Positions 49,589 to 58,768 are shown, numbered from the stretch's first letter. The stretch is DNA of 64,000 nucleotides from Linnemannia schmuckeri (GCA_029449235.1 JANATG010000001.1:124001-188000); one strand, 5' to 3'. Numbers and translations: made by a program. Notes: a model not told the origin generated them from the sequence alone.

Positions 49589-50980
49589 TCAACCCTTGAC
49601 GACTTCGTCCAACGACAGATCCTCCTCCCCTCTACGACCACGTTTACTTCCATGCCCCACCCCCTTTGACCGTCCCGGATCCTCGTTCCAACTCTCTGTC
49701 AATTTCTTCTGCACGTCTTCCCACGAGATCTCCTCTGCATCCTTTAGTTTCAAAGGATCCTTGACGGCGCCCCAGAGTCCCTCGAGGTTACGTTCTTTAC
49801 GTGTTTCGTGGGTCATGAAGTGCAGGATGATGGACCCTGTGTCGATGACTACCCAGTCCGGAGTGCTGCGACCTTCCATGAGTGGTGGGGATGTCTTTGG
49901 CAACATCTTCTTCAACTATGAAGAAAAGGCGTAACAACGGGGTAAAGCAAGAAAGAAGGGTGGATGAGGATGACAAAATCTATGAACAACGTGTAGATAG
50001 TACCACAATCGTGCTCAAAGTACATATCAGGCAAATGAGCAAGAGAAAATGTGTGAGAAAATACTTACGGCAGTGTAGACTTCATCGGCAACATTGCCGA
50101 CATGTCGCTCTGAGAGGCCCTCCGCAATGACCATCCAATCGGTCCAATCGCATTTCCGGCGCATATCCATGACAGTGACATTGCGGGCGCGCTCATGTTC
50201 CAACATCCGGACTAGGCCGCGGATCGCTACGGGCGCGTCCTTCAAGTCGTCCTCCTTGTTCTGGTCCTTGTTTTGAGTGGTGGAGGCGGTTTTGGCATGA
50301 TGTTTAGAATGTTTGTGGTGCTGGCCGCGGGCGTTGCGTTTCCAGAGTGGTACAAAATCCTGTGACGAAACCTTATCGTCATCGTTTATGGAAGAGGAAG
50401 TGGTGGTGGTGTAGGTCTTGTCGACGAACCAGGAGAACTCTTCTTCGGACCGCTGCTTGTCTTCCAACAACACCGATGTCGTCGTCGTGGAAGTAACAGT
50501 AATCTCTTCCTGGAGACCGAGCTCGTCCTTGTCGAGGAGGGCGGCGGCATCGTGAGAACTATGACGACGTTTGAGGTCTGTTTCGGTATCGAGGTCAAGG
50601 TTGTCGATGGCTTGTTGGACATGATGGTCGTCCAAGTCTTGGTCGACTACTGAGGCTGCTGCACCGCGATGTTTTGCTGTAGTGTTTGGTGGTGTAGTAG
50701 TGGAGGTGGAGGTGGGTTTCTTGATGTTGATATGGTCGTGGTGTTTCTCGTACTGTCGAAGGCGTGAGGGTGTGGTTGTCAGGTATGCTCTTTGACCTTG
50801 GTTGTTGAGAAGTGCTAGTGAGAGCAGCTGGTGTTGGTGTGGTGTACGAGGGGTTAGGCTGGGGCGGGTTAAGGAGGAGGGTGTGGACGCGAGGAGGCGA
50901 CGAGTGGTCCGGTGGTGACTGTTCAGACACCGCGTCCTGGCTGTTGCTGTTCCTGCATTACGGATGTGTTGACTCAGCAT
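49589..50980 (-). CDS. Mitochondrial RsfS-domain protein (ribosomal silencing factor type)
   Basis: RsfS/MALSU1-type domain proteins bind ribosomal protein uL14 and act in assembly of the large mitoribosomal subunit. In fungi the same domain forms the N-terminal half of Atp25. Two exons splice in phase: 50980-50069 and 49915-49589, 412 residues. The first 60 residues are rich in Arg, Ser and Thr with almost no acidic residues, as in a mitochondrial presequence. A low-complexity, Thr/His-rich middle follows. The RsfS domain (about 278-375) contains NVTVMDMRRKCDWTDWMVIAEGLS, ERHVGNVADEVYTA, DWVVIDTGSIILHFM and RNLEGLWG. There is no second Atp25-like domain after it, so this resembles a stand-alone RsfS protein with an extended N-terminus. 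Confidence 0.88.
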
Positions 50981-52425
50981 GATTCCTGATGTTTGTCTTT
51001 TTCGTGTTTCCTGGAGATGCGTTGAATAAATTGCGTTGTTGGTGAAGGTGCGAAAGTGGAATGAATGAGAAAGAGTGGGGGAGGGGGGGGGGGGGGGGGG
51101 GGGGAAGCTCAAGACAAGACGACCTTTTTGTCTCGGTTCTCGGGAAGAGTGCTTGTGGAGAGGAGATACTACAGCAAGAAACGCGTGATGGAAATATTTC
51201 CCTTTTTCACGACCCAAGCCACCATGACATGATTTGTAGAGTGGGAAGGAAGAGCGGATTACTTAAGTTAGAAAGAACGCGTCGTTCATTTTTCGCGTAT
51301 TGGTAGATTCAAAAAATTAATCGACATTAGTCTGAGTTTATTGTGCCTCCCAGTTCATCACACGTGGGAGGAGAAAAGAAAAAGCAAATCCATCAATCGA
51401 AAAAATAATCTAAAAAAAAAAAAAAAACAGTCTGTGAACTCCAACAACATCCCACAGATGAAAAAAAGCTAACTCTGTTTTCATGTGTAGATTGTATAAA
51501 ATCACCATGGTGAAGATGCATCGGATGCGGTATTTCTTTGAGAGAGGGAAGGAGGTAGCCATGGGAAAATGATGAATGGTTCGACCATAGAAAATCTCAG
51601 AAACCCTCATGGCAACAAAGGTCCCCTGGATAAAGTTGATAAGTCTAGGGATTAGCCTCGAACATATATTACGCTCCATGCATGAAGGCTGGCCTTGATC
51701 GTGACTGTTACTCTCCAGGCGTGCTGCGCGGAGGACTTGAAGTTGCTGTGTCTATCGCGCTAGCCTTACATGTGTTCTTGACATCGCCTTCCAAGTCTAA
51801 TAAAAGCATGGCCGCTGTTCACCAAAAAAAAGAATCATATGTCGATGACATATGTGTGATGAAATCAAGATTGGTGTAATGTTTGCTTATTTTTTTTGTT
51901 TGTGTCAGTGTTTGTGCTACAATGTGGTGAATCAAAGTATAGTACACGACGTTGTACCAAGTCTGAACTTGGTTGTTCCGACCATTCCAGACGACAGGAA
52001 AATAGCCAAAAGCGAAATCCTGACGTGCCAACGTTATATTCCAGGTAGACTTGCCCTCAGATATGGGAGATGAGAGTGATAGGAGATGAGTTGGTGAGTG
52101 TATGGGAGTTAACTCTGAAAGTCACTTCTTGATGGCTCTATTCAGATACCTTTCTTTCTACCACCTTAGCGAGCATATTTGAAAGAGACCAATTGGTAGG
52201 TTAAGGATGAAAAAAAAGGTAAAGAAAAAAAAATATCAGAATCGTCAAACACGCTCGCGCCTGAACTACGGAGTAGCCCCCCCTTTTTTTATTCGCCCGA
52301 TGAAAAGAACAATCATAGCTAGCGATGTTTCATTCTTTTCATGTTGAATGATCTACGCGAAATATCAGCCTCTTCCTTTTACTATCGCCATCATCTCTGC
52401 TCCTCTCATCGCTCCCTGCAGTCGG
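50981..52425. other. RsfS promoter and flank of the 3CxxC cluster
   Basis: A G-run lies at 51077-51104, 100 bases upstream of the RsfS start. The rest is AT-rich. On the minus strand at 52063-51840 there is an open stretch with weak resemblance to the 3CxxC core (GYFPVVWN...TWYNVV), described in the findings. No intact gene is seen. Confidence 0.5.
51083..51104 (+). repeat. 22-base G homopolymer
   Basis: Twenty-two consecutive G preceded by GGGGGA, in the leader of the RsfS gene (C-run on its sense strand). Directly visible; its true length may be uncertain in assemblies. Confidence 0.9.
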
Positions 52426-52986
52426 TTATTTTCTCTGTCGAATACAGACGCCAATCTGACATCCATGGCACCTCTCCTTGTCATGAGGCTTTGTCTTCCT
52501 GTAGTCCGACGGGAACTCCTTTCGCTCTGGTCGATTTATCCACAGATCCAAGGCGCTCACAATTTTCTGGACATAGTTGCCTTCGTCGACCTCGGGCATG
52601 ATATACGTCTCACAGCGGCGACACTGCTGGGCATGCAGAATAGTCCGGTACCGATCGTTGGATGCAATGAAGAGCTCCGTGCAAATGTTACCAGAGTACC
52701 ATGAGCGAGAGGGGTTGCAGGCCTTGCAAATAAAGTGGCCGAGGATACTTCGAGAGCCGTCTCTTCTAGATGTCGCCTTCGTCAGGTTGTCATCGTACTT
52801 GTAACGGGAGTCGGACTCGCGAGCGACAGCGGCGTGGAGGTAGGAACCGTCGAATTCCTTGCCTCCGGCCAGTTTGCGTGGCGGTAGCAGCGGCGGAGCA
52901 GATGTGAAAGTGGAGGAGACAGGTCGGAACCCCATATTCGGAAAGCGAGTTATGACTGTAGTGTGTTGAAGAAACGATCTGAGCAT
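52426..52986 (-). CDS. 3CxxC zinc-binding protein, copy 1
   Basis: 186 residues. The zf-3CxxC fold (shared with vertebrate receptor-transporting proteins) is seen as three CxxC pairs: FICKAC, QQCRRC and RCHGC, with a further Cys in GNICTEL and a final GVC. Conserved framing segments are FDGSYLHAAVA, SRYKYDD, ILGHF, WYSGNICTELFI, RTILHAQQC, DEGNYVQKIVSALDLW and KPHDKERCHGCQIGVC. The start is ambiguous: ATG at 52986, as used, or at 52935. No membrane segment or clear signal peptide. It is most similar to copy 2, and the two share upstream sequence. The cellular role of the fungal family is unknown; zinc binding is inferred from the cysteines. Confidence 0.8.
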   Translation of the reverse strand: MLRSFLQHTTVITRFPNMGFRPVSSTFTSAPPLLPPRKLAGGKEFDGSYLHAAVARESDSRYKYDDNLTKATSRRDGSRSILGHFICKACNPSRSWYSGNICTELFIASNDRYRTILHAQQCRRCETYIMPEVDEGNYVQKIVSALDLWINRPERKEFPSDYRKTKPHDKERCHGCQIGVCIRQRK

Positions 52987-53447
52987 GAGATTGCTTTGGA
53001 GAGGATAAAAAAGATTAGAACAGGCGAGCTCAGAAAATACTCCACACAAAGGCACAGATTATGAGAGCCAGCGGAGTAGCACACGTTTTGTTAGTAAGTT
53101 TGAGTGAGTCTGTGTGTCTCTATGTTTGGGCACGAACCTTGGTGTCGATCGAGGGAAGGAAAACCAAAACAAGGGCATGTTTGCTGTTTGTCGGTTGTTT
53201 GTTCCTGGAAAGGAGTTGGAACAAAGAGAGTCGATCAAGAAAGAAGGAAAAGAAGTAAAATGTCCCATGACTCGCGTTGTATCCCAGCCACGCTTTTATG
53301 AATTTTTTGATATTGTTTTATTTATTGATTGATGATCTGTTCATTCTTTTGTTTTGAACTGATCTACGTTGATGATCACCCTTCTACGCAGCCCCACAGG
53401 CTCTTTCCTCTCTCATCATTCCCTTTATCACTTGCCGCAGTCTAGCT
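52987..53447. promoter_or_regulatory. Upstream region of 3CxxC copy 1
   Basis: The segment 53160-53265 resembles 54140-54235 upstream of copy 2: both carry GGTTGTTTGTTC followed by an AAAGGAGTTGGAA element and then AAG-rich sequence. This is a promoter duplicated together with the gene. No gene is seen. Confidence 0.6.
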
Positions 53448-53873
53448 CTATCGAGAACAAATCCCAATCTGGCAGCCATGGCACCGCTCCTCGTCGTGAG
53501 GACCCGTCTTCTTGAAGTCCGATATCGGCGCCTGTCGCTGTCTTCGACCGGTCCACAGATCTAACGCGCTCACAATTTTCTTGGCATAATTGCCCTCATC
53601 CACTTGAGGCTCGACATAAGACTCACAACCCTGGCACTGCTGTGCGTGGAGAATCGTGCGGTAGCGACCGTTGGAGGCGAGAAAGAGTTGAGTGCGAATC
53701 ATGCCAGAGTGCCAAGTGTTGGTGAGGGCACAGTTATAACAAGTAAAATGGCCAACGATGTTGCGAGTCATGTAGCGGTCAAATGTTGCTTGGGACAGGC
53801 TTTGGTTATACTTGTACCGACTGCCAGATTCTTGGACGATCGCGGCGTGTAGGTGAGAGCCGTCGTGATCCAT
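53448..53873 (-). CDS. 3CxxC zinc-binding protein, copy 2
   Basis: 141 residues, the shortest copy: almost only the zinc domain. It starts at MDHDGSHLHAA; the frame upstream runs into a TGA without another ATG, so 53873 is the only available start in this exon. CxxC pairs are FTCYNC, QQCQGC and RCHGC; other matches to the family are NIVGHF, WHSGMIRTQLFLAS, RTILHAQQC, KKIVSALDLWTGRR and GPHDEERCHGCQIGICSR. The Cys seen in the other copies at TEL (C-T-E-L) is replaced by Arg here (RTQL). Nearest relative is copy 1, at gene and promoter level. Function unknown. Confidence 0.8.
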   Translation of the reverse strand: MDHDGSHLHAAIVQESGSRYKYNQSLSQATFDRYMTRNIVGHFTCYNCALTNTWHSGMIRTQLFLASNGRYRTILHAQQCQGCESYVEPQVDEGNYAKKIVSALDLWTGRRQRQAPISDFKKTGPHDEERCHGCQIGICSR

Positions 53874-54431
53874 GCCTGGCGCCAGTCTGGATCGCGTGGT
53901 TATGGCGAGTCGGTATCCCTTGTTTCAGTAGCGGGTCATTGTTAAATGGATGAGAGAGTTGATGAAGGAGCTTTTTACTACGAGACAAAATATCATGTTT
54001 AAGAAAGTGTGCGCCAAAGTGTGAGAAATAACGGCTGAATAGGACTGGAAAACACACAAAATTTTAAAGTGAGCAGAGTAGGGCGTTTTTTTTTTCGTCT
54101 CTGTGCTGTGTGTGCACAGACCTGGTGTAAATCAGAAAAGGGAGGAGGTACAAACTCACACTAGACTTTGTTGGTTGTTTGTTCAAGAAAAAGGAGTTGG
54201 AAGTGAAAGGACTAAGAAACGAAGAAGAGAACTAAATAAAACTGTATGTGTGACTGAGGGGCGAGGAAGCATCATGTGTCGTGTTGGCTTGGAATGCCAC
54301 ACGTCACGACAAATGGAGCTTAGCGAGGGACAAAAAAAGATGGTGAACAAGCAATCAAAAAAGGCTTTATTACTACATTTTAATTGATATATTGTTCTAT
54401 TCCCAGGAGTCAAGCATAGAGAAGAGGGAAA
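53874..54431. promoter_or_regulatory. Upstream region of 3CxxC copy 2
   Basis: Contains the duplicated upstream block (about 54110-54240) shared with copy 1, then the 3' flank of the pseudogene copy 3. No gene is seen. Confidence 0.55.
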
Positions 54432-55357
54432 CTACTCTCGTCGACGACAGATTCCCCTCTGGCAACCATAGTACCACGCACAGTCATGGGTCCCGTCTGC
54501 ACAAAGCCAATGTGGGGTTCTTCTCGGAGCCTTCGCCCAGTCCCTACATCAAGAGTACTTATAATCCTCTTGGCATACACATCGGTTTCAATAACAGGCT
54601 CGGCATAGTAGTTGCAGACATTGCACTGTTGAGTATGAATGACCGTCTTGTACTAGTCATCAGCGGCGACCAAAACACGGACATAGATCGTACCCGATTT
54701 CCAACACCGAGGGCGCAGACAGTATGTGTTTTTGCAAGTGAACTTGCCGAGTACAGGCCGGGTGGAGTCCTTGAGAACATACGAAGGTGCGAGCAAGAGC
54801 CCACAGTTGTATCGGTACCGCTCACCAGAGTGTCACGCGACGTATTCATGTAAGTCCTCTCCGCAATACGTCGGAGGGTCGAGTGAATGTTCGCACACGG
54901 AGGGTGGGCGAGAAGAGGGCCTTGGGGAGCTATATGTTGGCATGGAAGCATCGTATCTGGTATAGGGGACATCGTAACTGGTAAAGAGGTCGTCGTATCT
55001 GGTACGGGGATCGTCGTAACTGGTACGAAGATCGTCGTAACTAGTAAAGGAGTCGTTATATCTGGTATGGGGATAGTCGTAAAGGTCGTATAAGGGCTTG
55101 GGACCGATAACCCTCGGCTCGATGGGAGGTGGTACTTCGTAGGGCAATACTTTGTAGGATGTTACTTGGTAAGGTGATACGTGATAGGGGGATGACACTT
55201 GGTGAGAAGGGCGATGATGGTCGCTACTGCAACAGCCAGTAAGACACTGTATTGTTAAGAGGGTACAGATGTAGACCACAGTGAATTCTTGCAAGGGCGA
55301 GCTGGCAATAATAGGGGTGTCGACGAGGACGAGAAACCAGAAGGTGTAGTATGACAT
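54432..55357 (-). pseudogene. 3CxxC zinc-binding protein, copy 3, decayed
   Basis: The first 174 codons are open from an ATG at 55357. They contain a hydrophobic N-terminus (MSYYTFWFLVLV; a second apolar stretch at residues 24-40) that could be a signal or membrane segment, then six tandem SYDD-type heptads. The zinc domain follows in the same frame but is broken by TGA at 54833-54835, TAG at 54653-54655, and a one-base frame change at about 54487-54493, after which the family end (YYGCQRGIC) is read in the next frame to a TAG at 54432. Remaining family matches include GKFTC, TQQCNVC and KRIISTLD. The third CxxC is altered to C-x5-C and the first to C-x4-C. Not expected to make a functional zinc domain. 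Confidence 0.82.
54938..55063 (-). repeat. Six 21-bp tandem repeats (heptads) in copy 3
   Basis: Heptads RYNDSFT, SYDDLRT, SYDDPRT, RYDDLFT, SYDVPYT and RYDASMP, coded by diverged 21-bp units of the GTCGTAACTGGTACGAAGATC type on the plus strand. Confidence 0.88.
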
Positions 55358-55837
55358 TGTTGAGGCCCGAGGGTGTGAGTGAGGGAGGGGGTGAAGGTGA
55401 GGGTGGGAGTTCCTAATATTGTTGCTGTGCTTGTGTAGGTAAAAAGTAGTTTGAAACTTGAAATGGATAGGGGTAAAGGAGGAGAGAAGAGAGACAACGA
55501 AAAAAAAAAAAAAAAGGGAGGGAGAGAGAGAGAAATGAGATGCGAAAGTTCAGGAATCTGTTGGCATAAAATAAGGGCGAAGCGGAGAAAGAAATTCACT
55601 TTTACACAAATTGGATAAAGCAAAAAAATGATGGCAATGCAACAGATTCGGATCAGGTTCATGACTTTTTCTTGCTTTGCAATCGCTTTGTGTTTCTCTT
55701 TCTGTTGGTGTTGCTATTCCATAGAGTGCTGCTGAACAAGAGAGAATGAGGAAGTAAGAAGATGCGATCTGCTAATTTTTTTCTTGTATCATCCGTCCGT
55801 CCCTATCTGCCCATCCACCCGCCAAGGACAAACAGGC
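55358..55837. other. Spacer between copies 3 and 4
   Basis: Pyrimidine-rich on the minus strand next to the copy 3 start (A-run at 55500-55514 on the plus strand). No gene is seen. Confidence 0.5.
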
Positions 55838-56524
55838 TCAAAAATCGCGAGCACACACCCCAACTTGACACCCATGACAGCGATCCTCATCGTGAGGCCC
55901 TCGAGTGGCTCGGTACTCTTGCGACCAATACACATCCCGACGCCCAGTCCACAGGTCCAGCGTATTAATCACCTTGCAAATGTAGTTCTCGATATCGACC
56001 TCAGGTTGCGCATACTCATCGCATTTCTTGCACTGTTGGGCGTGCAAAATAGCCCTGTAATCGTTGTACGGCGACAAGTACAACTCGACACAGATGACAG
56101 CAGAGTACCAGATACGGTACCCGTCGTCGATGGTCGGTTGGCAGGTGTAGCAGGTGAAATGACCGATGATTGAGCGGGCTCCGATGCGGACAGACTCATC
56201 AGCGGCGAGGTACTTGTCGTACCTATAGCGGTATCCCGCGACCTGGGCCACGGCTGGGTGGAGATATGCGCCGTCAAAGTCGAGACCCTTTTGATAGTAA
56301 ATGTAGTGGGGTTCGTAGTGGTCGGTAATCATCTTGCGATTCATCTTTTGAAAGGGTGATTCGTAGTGATCGGTCGTCTCTCTGCAGGCCATTTCTCGGT
56401 AGGATGGATCGTAGCCGTCGATGCTCTCGCTGCGACTCATCTCTCGATAGGATGGTTGATAGTCGTCAAAGGTCTCGCTGAGATCTATGAGGTCGTAGTT
56501 ATCGGCAGGCTTTCTGCGAGCCAT
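55838..56524 (-). CDS. 3CxxC zinc-binding protein, copy 4
   Basis: 228 residues. An N-terminal extension of about 80 residues precedes the zinc domain and is built from 16-residue repeats (DDYQPSYREMSRSESI, DGYDPSYREMACRETT, DHYESPFQKMNRKMIT, then a partial DHYEPHY). The zinc domain starts at FDGAYLHPAVA and has CxxC pairs FTCYTC, QQCKKC and RCHGC, plus AVICVELYLS and GVC. The start region MARRKP is homologous to MTRSKKP of copy 5, which supports the start at 56524. The repeats are acidic/aromatic and contain possible Tyr/Ser phosphosites. No membrane segment. Function unknown. Confidence 0.83.
   Translation of the reverse strand: MARRKPADNYDLIDLSETFDDYQPSYREMSRSESIDGYDPSYREMACRETTDHYESPFQKMNRKMITDHYEPHYIYYQKGLDFDGAYLHPAVAQVAGYRYRYDKYLAADESVRIGARSIIGHFTCYTCQPTIDDGYRIWYSAVICVELYLSPYNDYRAILHAQQCKKCDEYAQPEVDIENYICKVINTLDLWTGRRDVYWSQEYRATRGPHDEDRCHGCQVGVCARDF
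56303..56467 (-). repeat. 48-bp tandem repeats in copy 4
   Basis: Three full and one partial 16-residue units with consensus D-x-Y-x-P-x-Y-R-E-M, recognisable at DNA level as GTAGGATGGATCGTAG and similar on the plus strand. Confidence 0.85.
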
Positions 56525-56989
56525 CGTCTTGTTGTATTTTTTGTTTTAGGTACTATTTTCGAAGGTAAAAGTGGTTATGGTTAGGAGGGGTGTTGATGAC
56601 ATGGTTCCCAGAAGAAGTTTTGTAGTTCCTGATCCAGAAGAGGAAGATGCAGGATAGGAGTGTACGGACCTATTGCTTCCACTGGGGAAAAGAGATTTGT
56701 AAGGGCTGTGGTTTTGCGTGTGCGCGTGTGTGTCTCGAGAAAATGGGGTGTGGCGAGGGTGGATGCGATAGAAAGGAGAGGAAGAGGTGATGTAGTAGTA
56801 AAGAAAAGAGATGAGAAGGCGCAGGAATAAGTAAAAAAAAGATGTTTTTTGTTCACACGTTGATGTTGACTTCATAACAATCACATCAGACTCATGTGTG
56901 CACATCAATACTTTCATTTTTATTTGTATTCCTATCAGTATCCGAGAGAGGAGAGAGGGGTCGAGAGGGATAAAGAGAAGCTCACTTGC
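56525..56989. promoter_or_regulatory. Upstream region of 3CxxC copy 4
   Basis: About 56600-56800 resembles 57570-57780 upstream of copy 5: both include a GGTTCCCAG/GGTACCCAG element and GGACCT-TTG-TTCC-ACT-GGG elements in the same order. No gene is seen. Confidence 0.55.
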
Positions 56990-57532
56990 TCAGCGTCTTC
57001 TGCGGCGGCGATTCTTTTTGGAATTTTTCTTGGTATATGCTCCATCATCAGCGTCGTCGTCGTCGTCTCCAACACAGATACCCTTCAGACATCCGTAACA
57101 TCGGCTGCTATCATGTGGTCCAGTGCTCTTATGGAATTCAGACTCATACGCCTCCCGCTGACCCGTCCACAGAGCAAAGGTATCGAGCACCTTGTCGACA
57201 TACTTCTTCTCCTTCACCTTGAATCGCCCATACCGATCGCACACTTGACACTGTTGGGCATTAAATACAGCACGGTAGGTGGTTTTGTCCTTCGAAAGAT
57301 ACAGTTCGGTGCAGACCTTTCCCGAGGACCAGACGCGCGGCTTGTTGGTGTTGTTGGGCTGACAGACATAACAAAAAAACAGACCAGACATAAACCTGAC
57401 TCCGACTTTACGACATCCTGCGGCGGTCAAGGTAGGATCGTACTTGTACTGGTCTCCTCCATCCACTCGGGCAAGAGCATCGTGGTGCTTGGCTGCATCG
57501 ATCTCAACCTTGGGCTTCTTGCTGCGAGTCAT
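56990..57532 (-). CDS. 3CxxC zinc-binding protein, copy 5
   Basis: 180 residues. Starts MTRSKKPKVEID. The zinc domain has CxxC pairs FFCYVC, QQCQVC and RCYGC, with GKVCTELYLS, RAVFNAQQC, KVLDTFALWTGQRE and TGPHDSSRCYGCLKGIC. The C-terminus is an acidic run of Asp (residues about 155-163) followed by a basic tail with Lys/Arg-rich NSKKNRRRRRR, which could act as a nuclear localisation or nucleic-acid-binding tail. It shares IDAAxHHDAL, DxYKYDP and AGCRK/EGCRK with copy 6, so copies 5 and 6 form their own subgroup. Upstream frame remains open, but has no ATG with better support. Confidence 0.8.
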   Translation of the reverse strand: MTRSKKPKVEIDAAKHHDALARVDGGDQYKYDPTLTAAGCRKVGVRFMSGLFFCYVCQPNNTNKPRVWSSGKVCTELYLSKDKTTYRAVFNAQQCQVCDRYGRFKVKEKKYVDKVLDTFALWTGQREAYESEFHKSTGPHDSSRCYGCLKGICVGDDDDDADDGAYTKKNSKKNRRRRRR

Positions 57533-57987
57533 CTGTTTCTGAAAGATGGCGGGTAAGGTTAGAATGGACATCAGCAGGCATGGTACCCAGGAAAGAGTCT
57601 GTTTGTTCGAGACACAAGACAAACGCAAGGAGTGAGCATGCCCGGACCTGTTGTTTCCCACTTGGGAATTGAGAAGAAGAGCTTGTGGGTGTAGACACTC
57701 GGTGTATGAGGAAAAGTATTGTTGAGGGTTGTCGAGAGATGGAAGATAGGTGTACAGGAGAGGCGAAGAGGGCGAAGAGAGAATAAATAAGAGAGAAGAG
57801 AAGAGAAGAGAAGAGAAGCGATGCAAACGAAAATAAAGTACAAAAGGATGCATATCACCCACGTCATAGTCATTCGCAAGAGACTTTCTTTTATTTGTGT
57901 TCACATCAGTACGTGCCAAGGAGAGAAGAGAGAGAGAAAGGAAGGGAAACAGAGAGAGAGAGAGAACAGAAGCTCGCTCTCGCTGAC
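57533..57987. promoter_or_regulatory. Upstream region of 3CxxC copy 5
   Basis: Contains blocks shared with the copy 4 upstream region and a GAGAA-type repeat at 57790-57820. No gene is seen. Confidence 0.5.
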
Positions 57988-58768
57988 TCAGTAGCTACGA
58001 CGGATGAAAGTGCTCAGGTACTTGCTGTTGCTGTTGCGCCGATTGATATTTCCCATAGTGCAAATACCCTTCTCACATCCACGGCATCGACTGCTATCAT
58101 GCGGTCCCGTGCTGGCATGAGAGTCCGGCACACGTGGCTCCCGCAGACCCCTCCACAGCGCAAACGTATCCATCACCTTTTCGACATACTTGTCCACATC
58201 CAGTTCCAACTTTCCGTACTGGTCGCACTTCTTGCACTTTTGGGCATTAAAGACAGCTCGGTAAGTGTTGTTCCTGGAAAGAAACAGTTCAGTACAGACG
58301 ATCCCCGACCCCCACGTGTTTTGTTTTTTGTACTTGCAAGGAGAGCACACAAAGCGACCGGACATGTTCCTGACATCGTGCTTGCGGCATCCTTCAGCGG
58401 TCAACTTGGGATCGTACTTGTATTCGTCTCCTCCCTCTGCTCGGACGAGAGCATCATGGTGCTCGGCCGCATCGATTTCGATTTCGATGTCGACCTTGGG
58501 CGTCTTTGGTTTCTTGGGTGTCTTTGGTTTCTTGGGTGTGTTGGAGGACTTGGGTGCCTTGGGTACCTGTGGGGTCTTGAGTGTTTTGGGTGTCTTGCTT
58601 TGAGTCACACCTAGTTCAAGGTCAGAGTAAAGTGGGAGGGGAGACGAGAGTCGATGTGAATGCAGACAATGACCAGCCGACAAGGCAGAGAAGCGGCAAA
58701 GTAACAAGACGAGACTTACCTTGGCTTTTGTCAGTGGGTGGAGGTGCTTCGGTTGAGTCTGTTGTCAT
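57988..58768 (-). CDS. 3CxxC zinc-binding protein, copy 6
   Basis: Two exons splice in phase: 58768-58720 and 58610-57988, 223 residues. Exon 1 codes MTTDSTEAPPPTDKSQ. The join gives GVTQSKTPK, where the VTQSK aligns with MTRSK, the start of copy 5. A TPK/KPK-rich basic stretch (residues about 20-50) resembles linker-histone tails. The zinc domain has FVCSPC, QKCKKC and RCRGC, GIVCTELFLS, KVMDTFALWRGLRE and TGPHDSSRCRGCEKGIC. It is the only copy with an intron in its coding sequence. The basic tail suggests nucleic-acid contact or nuclear location (inference). Divergent from RPL5. Confidence 0.85.
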
